Shown one piece after another: positions 54,203 through 64,000 of a stretch of DNA of 64,000 bases. Under the pieces are notes generated by a model. It saw nothing but the letters and a program-made list of their open reading frames with translations. It was not told where the DNA came from and searched no databases. The stretch's first letter is position 1. The number at the start of each line of letters is the position of its first letter. Source of the DNA: Symsagittifera roscoffensis (taxonomy: Eukaryota > Xenacoelomorpha > Acoela > Convolutidae); assembly GCF_963678635.1 (NCBI RefSeq), contig NC_087063.1:74855617-74919616 (forward strand). Reading direction: 5' to 3'. The position numbers and the translations under genes were made by a program.

Positions 54203-54420
54203 GCACTTAGCATAGTGGTAAGGCGTTCACTTTGAAATCGTGTAATCGATTCCATGCCATGGCAACGATAGTGTGCGAGGATGAGCTCTCACTTGACCGC
54301 TAGCTTCAGGTCTACCACAACCTGACCAATTTCGGCTGCAATAGTGGTACCACATGAAATTTCTAGAGGCAAAAAAAGAGCTTAGGTCAACAAAAATAAC
54401 ACAGTCTGGCATTTGGGGAG
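54203..54420 (+). repeat. tRNA-derived SINE candidate
   Basis: The head GGCACTTAGCATAGTGGTAA contains a good A box (TAGCATAGTGG); about 35 bp later GTAATCGATTCC resembles a B box with one or two changes. The anticodon-like loop is CTTTGAAA. A non-tRNA body follows to about 54,420. Only one copy is in the window. Confidence 0.55.
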
Positions 54421-55189
54421 ATAATACAAATGGACTATCCTCGACGGACTGTTAAGGCCTACTGATAGAGCTCCTCTGCGCTTAGCAGGATCCACATCAT
54501 AAAGTTATTGTTCGTGACGTTTTTAATTGTGTACGACGATATTCAGATGCTCTCAAATGTTCCAGATGTCCAATTGAAAGCCATATACGAAAGAATAATC
54601 TAGCAGTCTTTGCGACAACCCAAACAAAAATTGTCAAGCAACTGAGCATGAAAAACAACGGAATCTTTTTACAGTGAGGTAAAGTGGAACTTAGCAACAC
54701 TTGCAATTCAAGAAGGCGTGAAATTATACAAAAGCAAACCCGTTTAATTAAGTTTTCTTTGAGGGCTTAAACAATTTTTTTGTTTGTGTTTCTTTCTAAA
54801 TCAAAATTTACATTCCAATAAAATTAGGTAATTCGGCGTCAGGAAAAAACAAACGATAAAAAAATATCCCATGGGAAAATATGCCAAACCAAAAGAACCC
54901 TTGTACTAAAAATGCGCATGTCAAAAGATCCGATGCCAGTCAACAAGTTGCATGAACAAGGTATGCAATCAAAGTGTGATCCGAAAAAAAATCTAGAACA
55001 TGATGCATCAGTTAGGTTGCCGCTATCATTTTGTTGGATTGAAATACTGTTCGGGCGTTTTTAATTGAATGCTTAGACACATTTCAAAGTAGCACAGCTC
55101 TATTAAAACTGTATACAGTTTGCACTCACTCTCTCATTATTTATTTCACTGGGTGGTAAATTTTTTTAATTGGAGAACTTCATAAAATG
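54421..55189. other. No recognised gene
   Basis: AT-rich, no long ORF, no repeat seen. Confidence 0.4.
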
Positions 55190-55527
55190 GCCAGCATCTG
55201 ACATTTCTTGTCGGCAACGATATTCAAAACAAGCTCGAAAACAACCCTGCACTGGACCTGAACGAAATAGAGATCATATAAGTACTCGAACACTTTTTTC
55301 GCATGTGGGGAATTTTTATTTCAAATAACTACGAGAATAGTCAGGAGTTCAATGCAGGAAGTTCAGAAGCTCAACATTTAGTTGAAAGTATGATGAAAAC
55401 AGTCAGTCATCAATTAAACCAGGCAAACAGCCAAACCATTGCAGCTAGCTTAAATTTTTTGCAATGCTCTAGCCATAAGATAACCAAATGTCGATTCAAC
55501 CCCGGTTGTCAGTTACGGGAGCTATAA
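55190..55527 (+). pseudogene. Possible gene relic of unknown family
   Basis: One frame is open across this stretch apart from a single TAA about 55,279-55,281. It reads TFLVGNDIQNKLENNPALD before the stop and VLEHFFRMWGIFISNNYE, then EAQHLVESMMKTVSHQLN after it. Composition looks protein-like and the same frame continues through the stop, but I recognise no family. Confidence 0.25.
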
Positions 55528-55935
55528 GAGATTTAAACAGATGACAAACAAATCTATTTTGGTAATCGATGACCGTCACTTGGAAATACCGGATCATTGT
55601 AATTAATTTTGTCTCTTTTGAGATGCTCCAAGAAATTCTTCAATTATCATTTCAAAATTTAAGCAGAGTTTTTTCCGGCAATCTAAGGTCCATTCTGAAC
55701 CAAAGTAGAAGAGACTTTTTAATTTGAGTAACTCGAGGACAATGTTTCTGCTTTATTTAGACGCCATCAATTTTCTTGCCAAAAACTATCAGTAAAAAAA
55801 GACAAATATGTCTTGAATACAAATTGACAAATCACAGTTATCAAATCACTCTATTAGAAAGCCAGAAAAAAAACAGGAATCAATTAAAAAACCATATAAT
55901 TCTCATTCAATATTAGAAAAAAACAGGTACACACT

Positions 55936-56364
55936 CAGGCGCGGATCTAGGATTTTCTCGAGGGGGGTGGGGCGGATTTTCCAAAAAAATTTTGAAGTTT
56001 TTGTTGACTTTATTTAGGTCGACAAAATTGATTTTCTGAGCTCTCCCAAACCAGTATTAAATCCGTAATTTAAAAAACATTTTTTTGTGCCGCAGGCAAA
56101 TTTAAAAAAAAACCAAAAAACGGGTTTTTTTGGCATTTTTTTGGAAAATTTTGACCAACAAATCGCATTTTTTCGGAGCGCGCTCCCCCCTCAAATTTAG
56201 TATAGATTGGCGCCACAGGCGCTCTTAGAAAAATTAAGGTCAGGCAGCCAAAAATTGATATCTCAAAATAGTTCAAAGGGGGGACCCTTTGGGTCGGCAG
56301 GGGTTCAAATCCCTAATAGGGGCGTCCGCCACCCCTCCCCCGCCCACTCCTAAATCCGCTACTG
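55936..56364 (-). repeat. hAT-like MITE copy 4
   Basis: 429 bp, from CAGGCGCGGATCTAGGA to TCCTAAATCCGCTACTG, with imperfect terminal inverted repeats and the family internal blocks in reverse order. Flanking octamers TACACACT and TACACTTA agree only partly as a target duplication. Confidence 0.78.
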
Positions 56365-58627
56365 TACACTTAGGTGGCTAAACCTAACAGAAAAATATTG
56401 GCAGTAGCAATTGAGAAATCCAAAATGTAACTTCTTAGTTCAAAAAAAAGTGTAAACAGTAGTTTTAATGCATTCAAACTAACAGAACACTGAAACATGT
56501 GGATTCGTTTGCTGTGCAAGTAGTACAGCATGGTTTGTTTACAATGATAACAGAAAAAAATTTTTAGTAGTAATGATTGTATTTAAAAAAAATAGTGGCA
56601 GGTGAAAAAAATTAGATCAATTTTTCTTGACACTGAGAAAACGTTTTGGAGGGTGTAAAAACCCGAATCGCAATAACAAAATAATCTAGTACAATACTAC
56701 TTTTAAAGTCCTAGAAACTTTTTCGAGCTCATTAAAATCGGGAAGAAAAAAAGCACACTCAAATGCCATAGTTTTTTCCCACACCCTTAAAGTGATTGAA
56801 ACAACAGGATAGCTAAAGGGATAAATTTTTTAAAGTCGTTTAAGGCGGCAATTCACGACAAAGGATCAGCTATTGACATCACTGAACGCATGCAATGCAA
56901 ACATGACCAGGAATACACAACTACTGGTAAACAAAGATGGATACAGACAAAAATATATAGCTCACGATTATAAGACACTTGCTATCGCAATTTATTAATA
57001 ATTCGGCTAAACGCAAATCACTTTTGAGCTCAGTTTAATTTCTCCACAATCGCCAAAAACAATTAATTGCAAAACAAAACAGCAAAAAAAAAATCAATTC
57101 TGTGTTAAAATAAGAAAAAAACAATCAACTCTGTGTTAAAATAAGAAAAAAAATTCAAACTTCAAAAACTGACACAGAGGCGAAGCTGAGCTTCGCACCA
57201 TTTGCGATACAAAAAGGATTGACTGTGTTTAAAATCCATTGAAACGAAATATCAAAAATTGAAGAAAAAAACTTTTAAAATAGTTTTTATCATAGAAACT
57301 TGCATAGAAACGTTGCAACAAAAACGCAAACTATCCGGAACACAATTATGCAAAATTACGCTCACTATTAGAAACTTTACAAGGAATTTGCAAAATGCTA
57401 GATAGAGGCCAAATTTTTCAAAACATTCTACTGCAAAATTAAGTCGGCAAAAATAACAAACCGACAAAAACCCTAATTAACCGAAAAATTTCAGTTCGCA
57501 AAATAACAATTCCAGTCTGGAATCGAGCACCCAAGCTTTTTTCCAAACATGGGCGTTACAGCAATTTAAAAAAAAGCTGACATTTCAAAAAAATTGGGCT
57601 AAGGGAGCTAAGCCGACAAAAATAAACAGACGGACGGTAGTCCGAAAAAACTCAAATTTGCCAAACAACAGGTCCCGGCCGAACTCGACTTTCAAACCTA
57701 TGCCGTCTCAAGCAGATGTGCTACCTTTTCGCCAGATGCGCCAGATGGCTGATTGAAATTGATTTCATAAAAAAAAGAAGTATATGAGTGAGTCCAGGCT
57801 CCGGGAGATGAGTCCTGTGAACAAAGTTTGTTTTACCGAAAAAAGTCTAGTACCCAATAGCAATTGCCTTGCATATTGCAAGAGTAATAAAAACGGAAAA
57901 ACTCAACCAAAGGCATGACTACCATACAAAGTTACAATTTAGATCAAAATTTTTCATAATGTAAAACGATTCATGAATTCGTAAGGAATGCCTAAAAACT
58001 ATGAGAAAAACTATACCCGAGAAAAAATAATTCAAAATTTATGAGAACTAAATGTATTTAAATTGAAGCTCTCATCCTATCTCCACACCTGCAAATAAAT
58101 ATCAATAGCTTTTTGCTCAAGTTGCCCAATTTTTACAAAAAATGGCACGTGCACTCATCAGGCAATGACAAACTTGAATTCGTACTTTCTTTTATAAAAG
58201 CCATCGTTAACCCAAAAACGCCATGGTTTTGAGAAGTGGGAGAAAAAGAAAAACTAACAAAATTGATTACGCCAAATTTATTCGACAACGTACAACTGTC
58301 CCAAAAATTGTTCTGATTTTGTTTTTAATTACATTTTTATAGTTACCATTTCAAATTTCTATTTCGAAAGTAACTGAGGCAAAAAATTATTACCGCCGAG
58401 TTTTTTTGAAAATGATTTTTTTTGTGTTTCAGAAATTTGTTTTCAACAAAAAATGACAAGTCAGTCGACAGAATATATAGCTAAAGCTAGTCAAACGTGG
58501 CGGATTAGGTGATTCCTAATAAGCATATTTGGTCTTCGTGATTAACCACTTTGTAAAACACTTCTTACACCATAAAGTTGATGATTATGTAATATGGGAA
58601 AGACAAAAGAGCCGGGTGAGTATAATA
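56365..58627. other. No recognised gene; short repeats
   Basis: 56,505-56,760 has diverged family B motifs (GCTGTGCAAGTAGTACAGCA, CTTGACACTGAGAAAACG). 57,088-57,152 is a duplicated CAATTCTGTGTTAAAATAAG-type unit. The rest is AT-rich without ORFs of note. Confidence 0.4.
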
Positions 58628-58982
58628 CAGGGGCGGAATTAGGGGGACGTCCTCCCCCTCAGGGATTTGACCCCATGCCGACCCAAAAGGTCCCCCTTTG
58701 GTACTTTTTAAGAAATCCATTTTTGGTGACGGACCCTTAAATTTTTCTAAAAGCGCCTTTGGCGCCAATATATACTAACTTTGAGGGGGAGCGCGCGCCT
58801 AAAAAACGCGATTTTTTTAATGAAAATTTTTCAAAAAGTGCCCAAAAACGGCTTTTTTGACCTGTTTTTTCAAGCTCCGAAAATCAATTTGGCCGACCTA
58901 TAAACAAAAAGGCCGTCAAAATTTTCGAAATTGTTTTGAAAATCTGCCCCCCCCCCTCGAGAAAATCCTAGATCCGCCCCTG
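58628..58982 (+). repeat. hAT-like MITE copy 5, with near-perfect 8-bp target duplication
   Basis: 355 bp, from CAGGGGCGGAATTAGGG to CCTAGATCCGCCCCTG. Terminal inverted repeats of about 16 bp start CAGGGGCGGA. Flanking octamers are GTATAATA (58,620-58,627) and GTTTAATA (58,983-58,990), one mismatch, as expected for hAT-type transposition. No coding capacity. Confidence 0.85.
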
Positions 58983-59611
58983 GTTTAATACCAAATCTAT
59001 ATTGACCAAACATGTATTTGATAGCCTAGATAGTCTGCATGCCTATTTTAATAAGAATCGGAAAAATTGACAAAATGCTTTTAAAATTTTGCAGGCAAGA
59101 AACGAAAAATTGCCCAGGTTTCTTTGATTTGTGAAAATTTTGAAACAGTTTTTCAAAATTGAAATTGAAACGTTGGGGTGGGTAGGTGAAATGAGGCAAG
59201 CAGTGATTTTTTTTGACGTATGGCACATAATTGCACATTTTGATTTTATGGTTTTAAACATGCACGCACGTGCCTGCTTTTTAACTACATTTTCAAAATG
59301 ATTGCTTTTTTCAATGGCTGTTTTTCTGTGACACAGGTGAAACGTCGCTTTTATAGTACAAATAATATGTGACTGTGTCAATAAAAATCATACCATCTTG
59401 CTTGAAAAAAAATACAGCACGCATGATGCGCTAAATCTCTATAAGGTTTCATTCAAATTCCACAGTTTATTACTTGTGCCGGCAGATAAATCGGATCTTA
59501 TTCAAACTGATCCCTAACTAGTATGTCATATTCAAGTTTTCATTATCAATGCCTATCATCATTTATAACCATTAGTTATTAACTTGTCATTAGTTATTAA
59601 CATAAGTTATT
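58983..59611. other. Upstream region of ZSWIM2, no recognised element
   Basis: AT-rich sequence before the ZSWIM2 start; promoter elements not identifiable. ATTAGTTATTAA is duplicated near 59,569 and 59,590. Confidence 0.35.
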
Positions 59612-59711
59612 ATGGCGCGTGTGGCAGAGTATCAAAGAAGTGCGAGTGACGCTGTCAGTTGGCACCAGGACCAGGCACTCAACACCAGAATATTACTCAT
59701 GCACCCCACAG
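59612..59711 (+). CDS. ZSWIM2: ZSWIM2 exon 1 with start codon
   Basis: ATG at 59,612 (context TTATTATGG); 100 nt coding, donor ACAG|GTTAGC. Encodes MARVAEYQRS and SWHQDQALN. An in-frame stop precedes the ATG, and the length before the SWIM finger matches ZSWIM2. Confidence 0.85.
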
Positions 59712-62700
59712 GTTAGCATAAATGTCCCACATTTCGCCCCTCACACATTTCGCCCCTGTTAAATCTAGTGGCAAATTTCGCCCCACACACATTTCGCCCC
59801 ACACACATTTCGCCCCTCTTAAATCTAGTGGCACATTTCGCCCCTCACACATTTCGCCCCTCACACATTTCGCCCCCTTATAATTTCTCACACTTCGTCC
59901 TCGCACGTTTCGCCCCTCTTAAATCTAGTGGCAAATTTCGCCCCACACACATTTCGCCCCTCTTAAATCAAGTGGCACATTTCGCCCCTCACACATTTCG
60001 CCCCCTTATAATTTCTCACACTTCGTCCTCGCTCGTTTCGCCCCTAACTTATTTCACAGTTAATTAACCGCCACTTTCTTAATGTACATTTTAGGGGCGA
60101 AATGTGTGAATACCGGTTAGCAGGCTGTCAATTTATAGTTGATACCAGTTAGGTGGCATTATCGGCGGCCTTGAGCTCCTTGTTATACCATCAGTTTTTG
60201 AAGTTTCTTAGGTATCTTTAAGCGTTGAAAATTGGTCTTAGACGTAAAAAAAACTTTTTTTGTCATTGAATTTGTGACTGAAAGAATTTGAAGTTCCAAC
60301 AAATCACTATAAGGTTCATTCCAATGGCCGGCTCTTTTCCTCCCAAACCCCCTCCCTCCACCTGTAAAATTTTGCAAAAAAAATTTTGTTCCCCATATTT
60401 TCTAACTGTTACAAAAATTGGCATCCGGACTAATAAGTTCACGACAAACGTATTTGGTAATCATACTTAACTTTATAAAACTCAGAATTTCACGATAAAA
60501 CTGATGCTTATGTGAAGTGGAAATAATGAAATTCTTTGTTTATCTTCTTCTAAAAGACATTTTCTTCTTTTAAGTGTTTCCCTAAATTATGCTTCCATTC
60601 AGGTCACTCCTTCCTTACAAGGGATTAAACTAGAAAAGCTTGTTAGCTCATTTTGAGTTCATTTCGATTAAGATAATTTTTTATATTTAACAGAATGTAT
60701 ATTTTTGATAATTCGACCAAATTCAAATATTTAACAAACGTTTAATTTTCATAAATTGAGTTTCAAAAAATATCAAACCGGAAATGGGAAAAAAACCACT
60801 TGGTCAGCCCGTGAATCAGGCCCAAAAACTCGAGGTCGACATTTTTGAAGGCTTTTTTTTCACCACCCCCACCCAAAAAAAAACCTCATATAAGCATCAA
60901 TTTCACAGTGTCCCGACGCGTTTTACATGGTTGAATATCAAGACCAAAAATGTTTGCGTGGCTTTATTAGTTCAGATGACAAGTCTTGATAAAATCACTT
61001 GTATAAAGTCAGTAGGTTGGAGAAGAGAAGCGCCGAAATTTTGTTTTCGACAAATGCGCTCAGTCACAAAAGGCTATATGCAGTCTCAATTAAAGTTTGA
61101 ACAAATTCCAAACAACAAAACAAAGAACCAAATGAATTATGAACAAACTTCTGACTATTTTGTCCAGAAGTTTAATTTTTGACCGCAATTTGATTTGATC
61201 GCAAAAATTGTATGATCTGAGACAAATAAATGTCTGAGGAAGATATAAAAAATATTTAATTAACATGATTTTGACATGTAAAGATTTCATTAGTAAATCT
61301 ATATCTGCAGAAAGTTCAATAAAACGGCATTTTGTGAACTTAACTAGCCTTAGACAAGTATTTAAAATCATTGTGTGTTCTCAAAGCTGCGAATATCAGT
61401 GATTGAAGATATCAAATTTCACTTCTCAGTGGAAGTAAAAAGCTTATGCTTAAAAAAAAACATTTTTCTTTTGTCAAATTTAGTCTTATTTTACCAGTCG
61501 AAAACAACAACAACAAAAAAAACAAGTTATGATTCTACGTAAAACATTTATTTTTCATGGTTGGTTCTTTGCTCAGAGCCTGGGCTATGTAATACGCCAA
61601 AAAAATACATTTTTGCATGAAAACTTTTTTTTGAAAATGTTTTTTTTTGTGAGCCTAAAAATAACTTTGCAGCGACTGAAAAATTAATGAACATTCCTGG
61701 ATTTCCTGGAGGGATATCTAGCACGTGTACGGGTCTGGTTTTCAAAAGAAATTTTTTGCTAAGACTTCCTGGCAGGGTTCCTGGATGGTTCCTGGATGAT
61801 TTCTGCCAGGGTTCCTGGATGGTTCCTGCCATGAAGTCCAGGGTTGTCCTGTACTCTTTAAGTTCCTGGCAGGAAGTTCAAGAGTTTACGGTGGCTATAT
61901 AACCCGGGAACCCCCTACCCCACAAATTATACACTTACTTTTACCTAATTTTTGAAGGCTTCGGAGTGACTCTAATGGAAAAGCGCCACCAATTTTTCAC
62001 CACTTTTTAACCTAACTTCCAGGTCCATTTGGCTTTGTGTTGATGGACACTGAAGCAAAGGAGAGATGCAAAGTGTTATTGGGAGAACCACACCACTGCT
62101 CGTGCAAGACATTTAAAAAGGAAAAATGCTGCAGACACGTCTTCTGGGTACTGCTCAAGAAATTTAAAGTACCCAGGTGAGATAATGAAGAGCTTTTTTC
62201 TTTTTTTTCCACCCTCATAATTATTTTTTTCTCACAAGACTGGTAGAAAGGTATTTTCGATGAATTTTCACACAGGTTCTATCGCAGAAATTTGCACAAA
62301 TAAAAATTTTGTACAACGTCCAGTAATGGTCAGCTATTAACCTCTTCACTATTGCTTTCTGAGAAACTTCGACTAATTTTTGCTGTTTAAACTGCTTGTT
62401 ATAACTACTAAGAAGGTTAAATCACGCAACCGATTCTATGATGGTTATCTTACCAGCAAGACAAACGATTTCACGTGTTATTACAGCTAAATGCGTGATG
62501 TTACGCTGTAAAGTAAGAAGAACAAATCTGTTCACAGTTGTCGATTTGTTCATCACGCCAAACTTCATTGCATTATGACAACGTTAAATAAGCTTTTCAA
62601 AATTTAATTTGAAAGGGGGGGACTGGAAAAGAGCCGGTTAAATCAGGACAAACGCAACAAAATTCAAATGTTCAAGAGGTACCCTTTAAAAAAAATCGGC

Positions 62701-63647
62701 AACCAAGGTTGTGAATGGGGTAGTTCCCGACCCCTCGGCACGTTTTTGGGTTCATTAAAACTCTTACTTTTTTTATTTCAGGACTGACCCTGTCACGTTT
62801 CAACTAGGGCTAGTGGAGAGGGAACTGCAGGCTATGATCAATGGACACTACTGCAGAGCCAAGACTGCTAGGAGAGATCAGACAAAACTGGTTCAAGATC
62901 CAAACTTAACTGACGATGCCAGTGGTGCAAATGGTAAGTCTTTTTTATCAGACGCCTGCAAACAAGCTATAGTTATTAGTCTTATGTCAAACTCTGTCCA
63001 TTGTTCTTTTAGTAAAAAGATTCCTTATTTCTTTATTTGATTTATTGCAACTTATTATGATTTTTATTTTTTTTTCACTTCTTCGGGGCTGACCCTATTC
63101 GAGATAGCCTCAACCATTTCCGATGATTATTTTTCTATCTGATTTTGCGTGCAAAACAAAAAGAAAAAAAAGAAAGAAAAAGAAAAAAGTAAAACACACT
63201 CGAATAAAAAATTCCTCCCTAATTTTCAAATAATCTGAACAATAAAAATTGACTGAATTTAGTTTTAAAAAAGAGCAGTCAAAAGCATACGCACGCACAA
63301 CATTTGCTCAAGTTTTCGATTAAATTGACAAGAGTTTGACAGACCCAGTTTTATACCAACATACAAAAACTGTAACACTTCATCATCGAATGACTCATTT
63401 TTTCATAGACTCCCGTCTGGTGCAGAGACAAATAACAGAAGATGACACCTGTCCAATATGCCAGGAGGAGTTTCTCACCCACGGGGATACAAACAACAAC
63501 AACAACAACAACAACAGCAGTAAGAGTGAGTCATCTCCAGCTGGAGCGAATAATATGATGAACAGGCATGAACCCGTGACCTATTGCAAGATAGGCTGTG
63601 GTCAGAACATACACATCAAGTGCATGAAGTCATGGGCATCATACCAG
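59612..63647 (+). CDS. ZSWIM2: ZSWIM2-like E3 ubiquitin ligase, exons 1-4 (gene continues beyond window)
   Basis: Four exons give 645 nt (215 codons) with matching phases 1, 2, 1, 0. Order is a short N-terminus with SWHQDQALNTRI, a SWIM zinc finger (CSCKTFKKEKCCRHVFWVLL: C-x-C...C-x-H), the linker DPVTFQLGLVERELQAMI, then a RING-type finger (CPICQEEF ... YCKIGCGQNIHIKCMKSW). In vertebrates ZSWIM2 (MEX) combines SWIM, RING and ZZ domains and ubiquitinates substrates in death-receptor apoptosis, with testis expression. The SWIM-linker-RING order and the WHQDQAL and LLKKFK-P motifs support the assignment. The ZZ and second RING should be encoded right of the window. Confidence 0.92.
59727..60046. 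repeat. TTCGCCCC minisatellite in ZSWIM2 intron 1
   Basis: About 14 copies of a 15-20 bp unit (CACACATTTCGCCCCTC and variants) in a higher-order pattern that also includes TTAAATCTAGTGGCA and TTATAATTTCTCACACTTCG. A single inverted unit (GGGGCGAAATGTGTGAA) lies at about 60,093. Confidence 0.88.
60110..62022. other. ZSWIM2 intron 1, remaining sequence
   Basis: No gene. A 132-codon plus-strand frame at 60,784-61,182 looks like chance. 61,687-61,880 has short tandem repeats of TTCCTGGATGGTTCCTG(C) type. Confidence 0.45.
61770..61875. repeat. Short tandem repeat GGTTCCTGGATGGTTCCTG
   Basis: At least three imperfect units built on CCAGGGTTCCTGGATGGTTC, with related GGATTTCCTGGAGGG upstream. Confidence 0.6.
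62023..62176 (+). CDS. ZSWIM2: ZSWIM2 exon 2: SWIM zinc finger
   Basis: Acceptor CTAACTTCCAG, donor CCAG|GTGAGA, 154 nt. Encodes FGFVLMDTEAKE, GEPHHCSCKTF and CCRHVFWVLLKKFKVP with all four zinc ligands. Confidence 0.92.
62782..62933 (+). CDS. ZSWIM2: ZSWIM2 exon 3: linker
   Basis: Acceptor TTTTATTTCAG, donor AATG|GTAAGT, 152 nt. Encodes DPVTFQLGLVERELQAMING and an Asp/Arg-rich linker (ARRDQTKLVQDP). Confidence 0.9.
63093..63250. repeat. Fold-back family B fragment in ZSWIM2 intron 3
   Basis: CCGATGATTATTTTTCTATC, TGATTTTGCGTGCAAAACAA and ATTCCTCCCTAATTTTC align with the family B stretch at 20,280-20,400 in the same orientation. Confidence 0.55.
63409..63647 (+). CDS. ZSWIM2: ZSWIM2 exon 4: RING finger with Asn tract
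   Basis: Acceptor TTTTTCATAG, donor CCAG|GTCAGT, 239 nt. Encodes DDTCPICQEEF, a loop with eight consecutive Asn from an AAC repeat, then VTYCKIGCGQNIHIKCMKSW. The loop is longer than usual between the first two zinc-ligand pairs. Confidence 0.9.
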
Positions 63648-64000
63648 GTCAGTTGAAGTGCTTTAAACTCGAGAAATTCAACCGCTATAAGAGTTTGTTG
63701 AAGTTCTCTTATACTGAAACATGTTAAATACTGTGAAACATGTTAAAAAGGCCAATTTTTAAAGGACTTCAATGAAATTTCTCACAAAAATAATTTAAAA
63801 AAAAGAACTTTTTTGTTAGAGCTCTTCAGTAAAAAGTCTCAGGAAGCTTATTTTTTTCTAGTGCAGAGGCACCTTCTTAGAGTTGTAAAAGTGATCGGCG
63901 CGCTTTTTTTCACATAAAACTAAAGCACATTCACCAAGGCGCATAAAACATCAAAGTAGATTTTTTATAAATGTTGAGTTTATTTGACGCACACAGCCTG
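63648..64000 (+). other. ZSWIM2 intron 4, no recognised content
   Basis: AT-rich intron sequence after donor 63,648; the next exon is beyond the window. Confidence 0.5.

Noticed and set aside
54203..54275. Functional tRNA gene
   Set aside because: The B box is degenerate, the acceptor stem is incomplete and an unrelated body follows; it fits a tRNA-derived SINE better.
59727..60046. CRISPR-like array
   Set aside because: The units are imperfect, without unique spacers of constant length; this is a minisatellite in a eukaryotic intron. The ORFs on both strands across it are repeat artefacts.
61548..61902. Pro/Gly/Trp-rich ORFs on both strands
   Set aside because: Generated by the TTCCTGGATGG short tandem repeat.

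Overview
The window looks like AT-rich nuclear DNA from an invertebrate animal. The evidence is two intron-rich genes of clearly animal type (a TRPA-family ankyrin cation channel and the ubiquitin ligase ZSWIM2), GT-AG introns, and a dense load of LTR and non-LTR retroelements, fold-back elements and hAT-like MITEs. I cannot name the phylum.

Layout. (1) About 1-16,650, plus strand: a very large, decayed Ty3/gypsy-type element that enters the window inside gag. After gag, protease, RT, RNase H and integrase it carries an unusual late region: a small membrane/disordered ORF, an envelope-like glycoprotein, and a further ORF of unknown function that overlaps the glycoprotein tail by ATGA. A GC-rich ORF of different composition lies antisense in the middle. 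(2) 16,760-37,065, minus strand: nineteen exons of a TRPA channel. They join into 869 codons with no phase error, from the ankyrin domain through transmembrane segments S1 and S2. S3-S6 are not seen; the large element sits where the intron after S2 should be, antisense to the gene. The introns hold fold-back elements, a 5'-truncated LINE, hAT-like MITEs and small tandem repeats. (3) 37-44.9 kb: intergenic or upstream intron sequence with MITEs, a broken retroelement encoding an RT followed by a Zn-finger/nuclease-like tail (minus strand, 41.4-43.3 kb), and a 95-bp tandem duplication with tRNA A-box-like motifs. (4) 44,946-51,692, minus strand: a complete-length but broken Ty3/gypsy element with two 215-bp LTRs that differ at four sites. 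(5) 51.7-59.6 kb: mostly non-coding repeats, a tRNA-derived SINE candidate and two hAT-like MITEs. (6) 59,612-63,647 and beyond, plus strand: the first four exons of ZSWIM2 (215 codons, phase-consistent), with a TTCGCCCC minisatellite starting 15 bp inside intron 1.

The most unusual part is the late region of the first element (8.7-14.5 kb). Its ORFs share the A-rich codon use of the gag-pol region. Two of them are interrupted once each by an in-frame TAA, and the glycoprotein seems to continue in another frame after its membrane anchor. Most interpretable breaks in all the retroelements fit single transitions, so I read them as decaying genomic copies. All family assignments come from motifs read by eye; no database search was possible.
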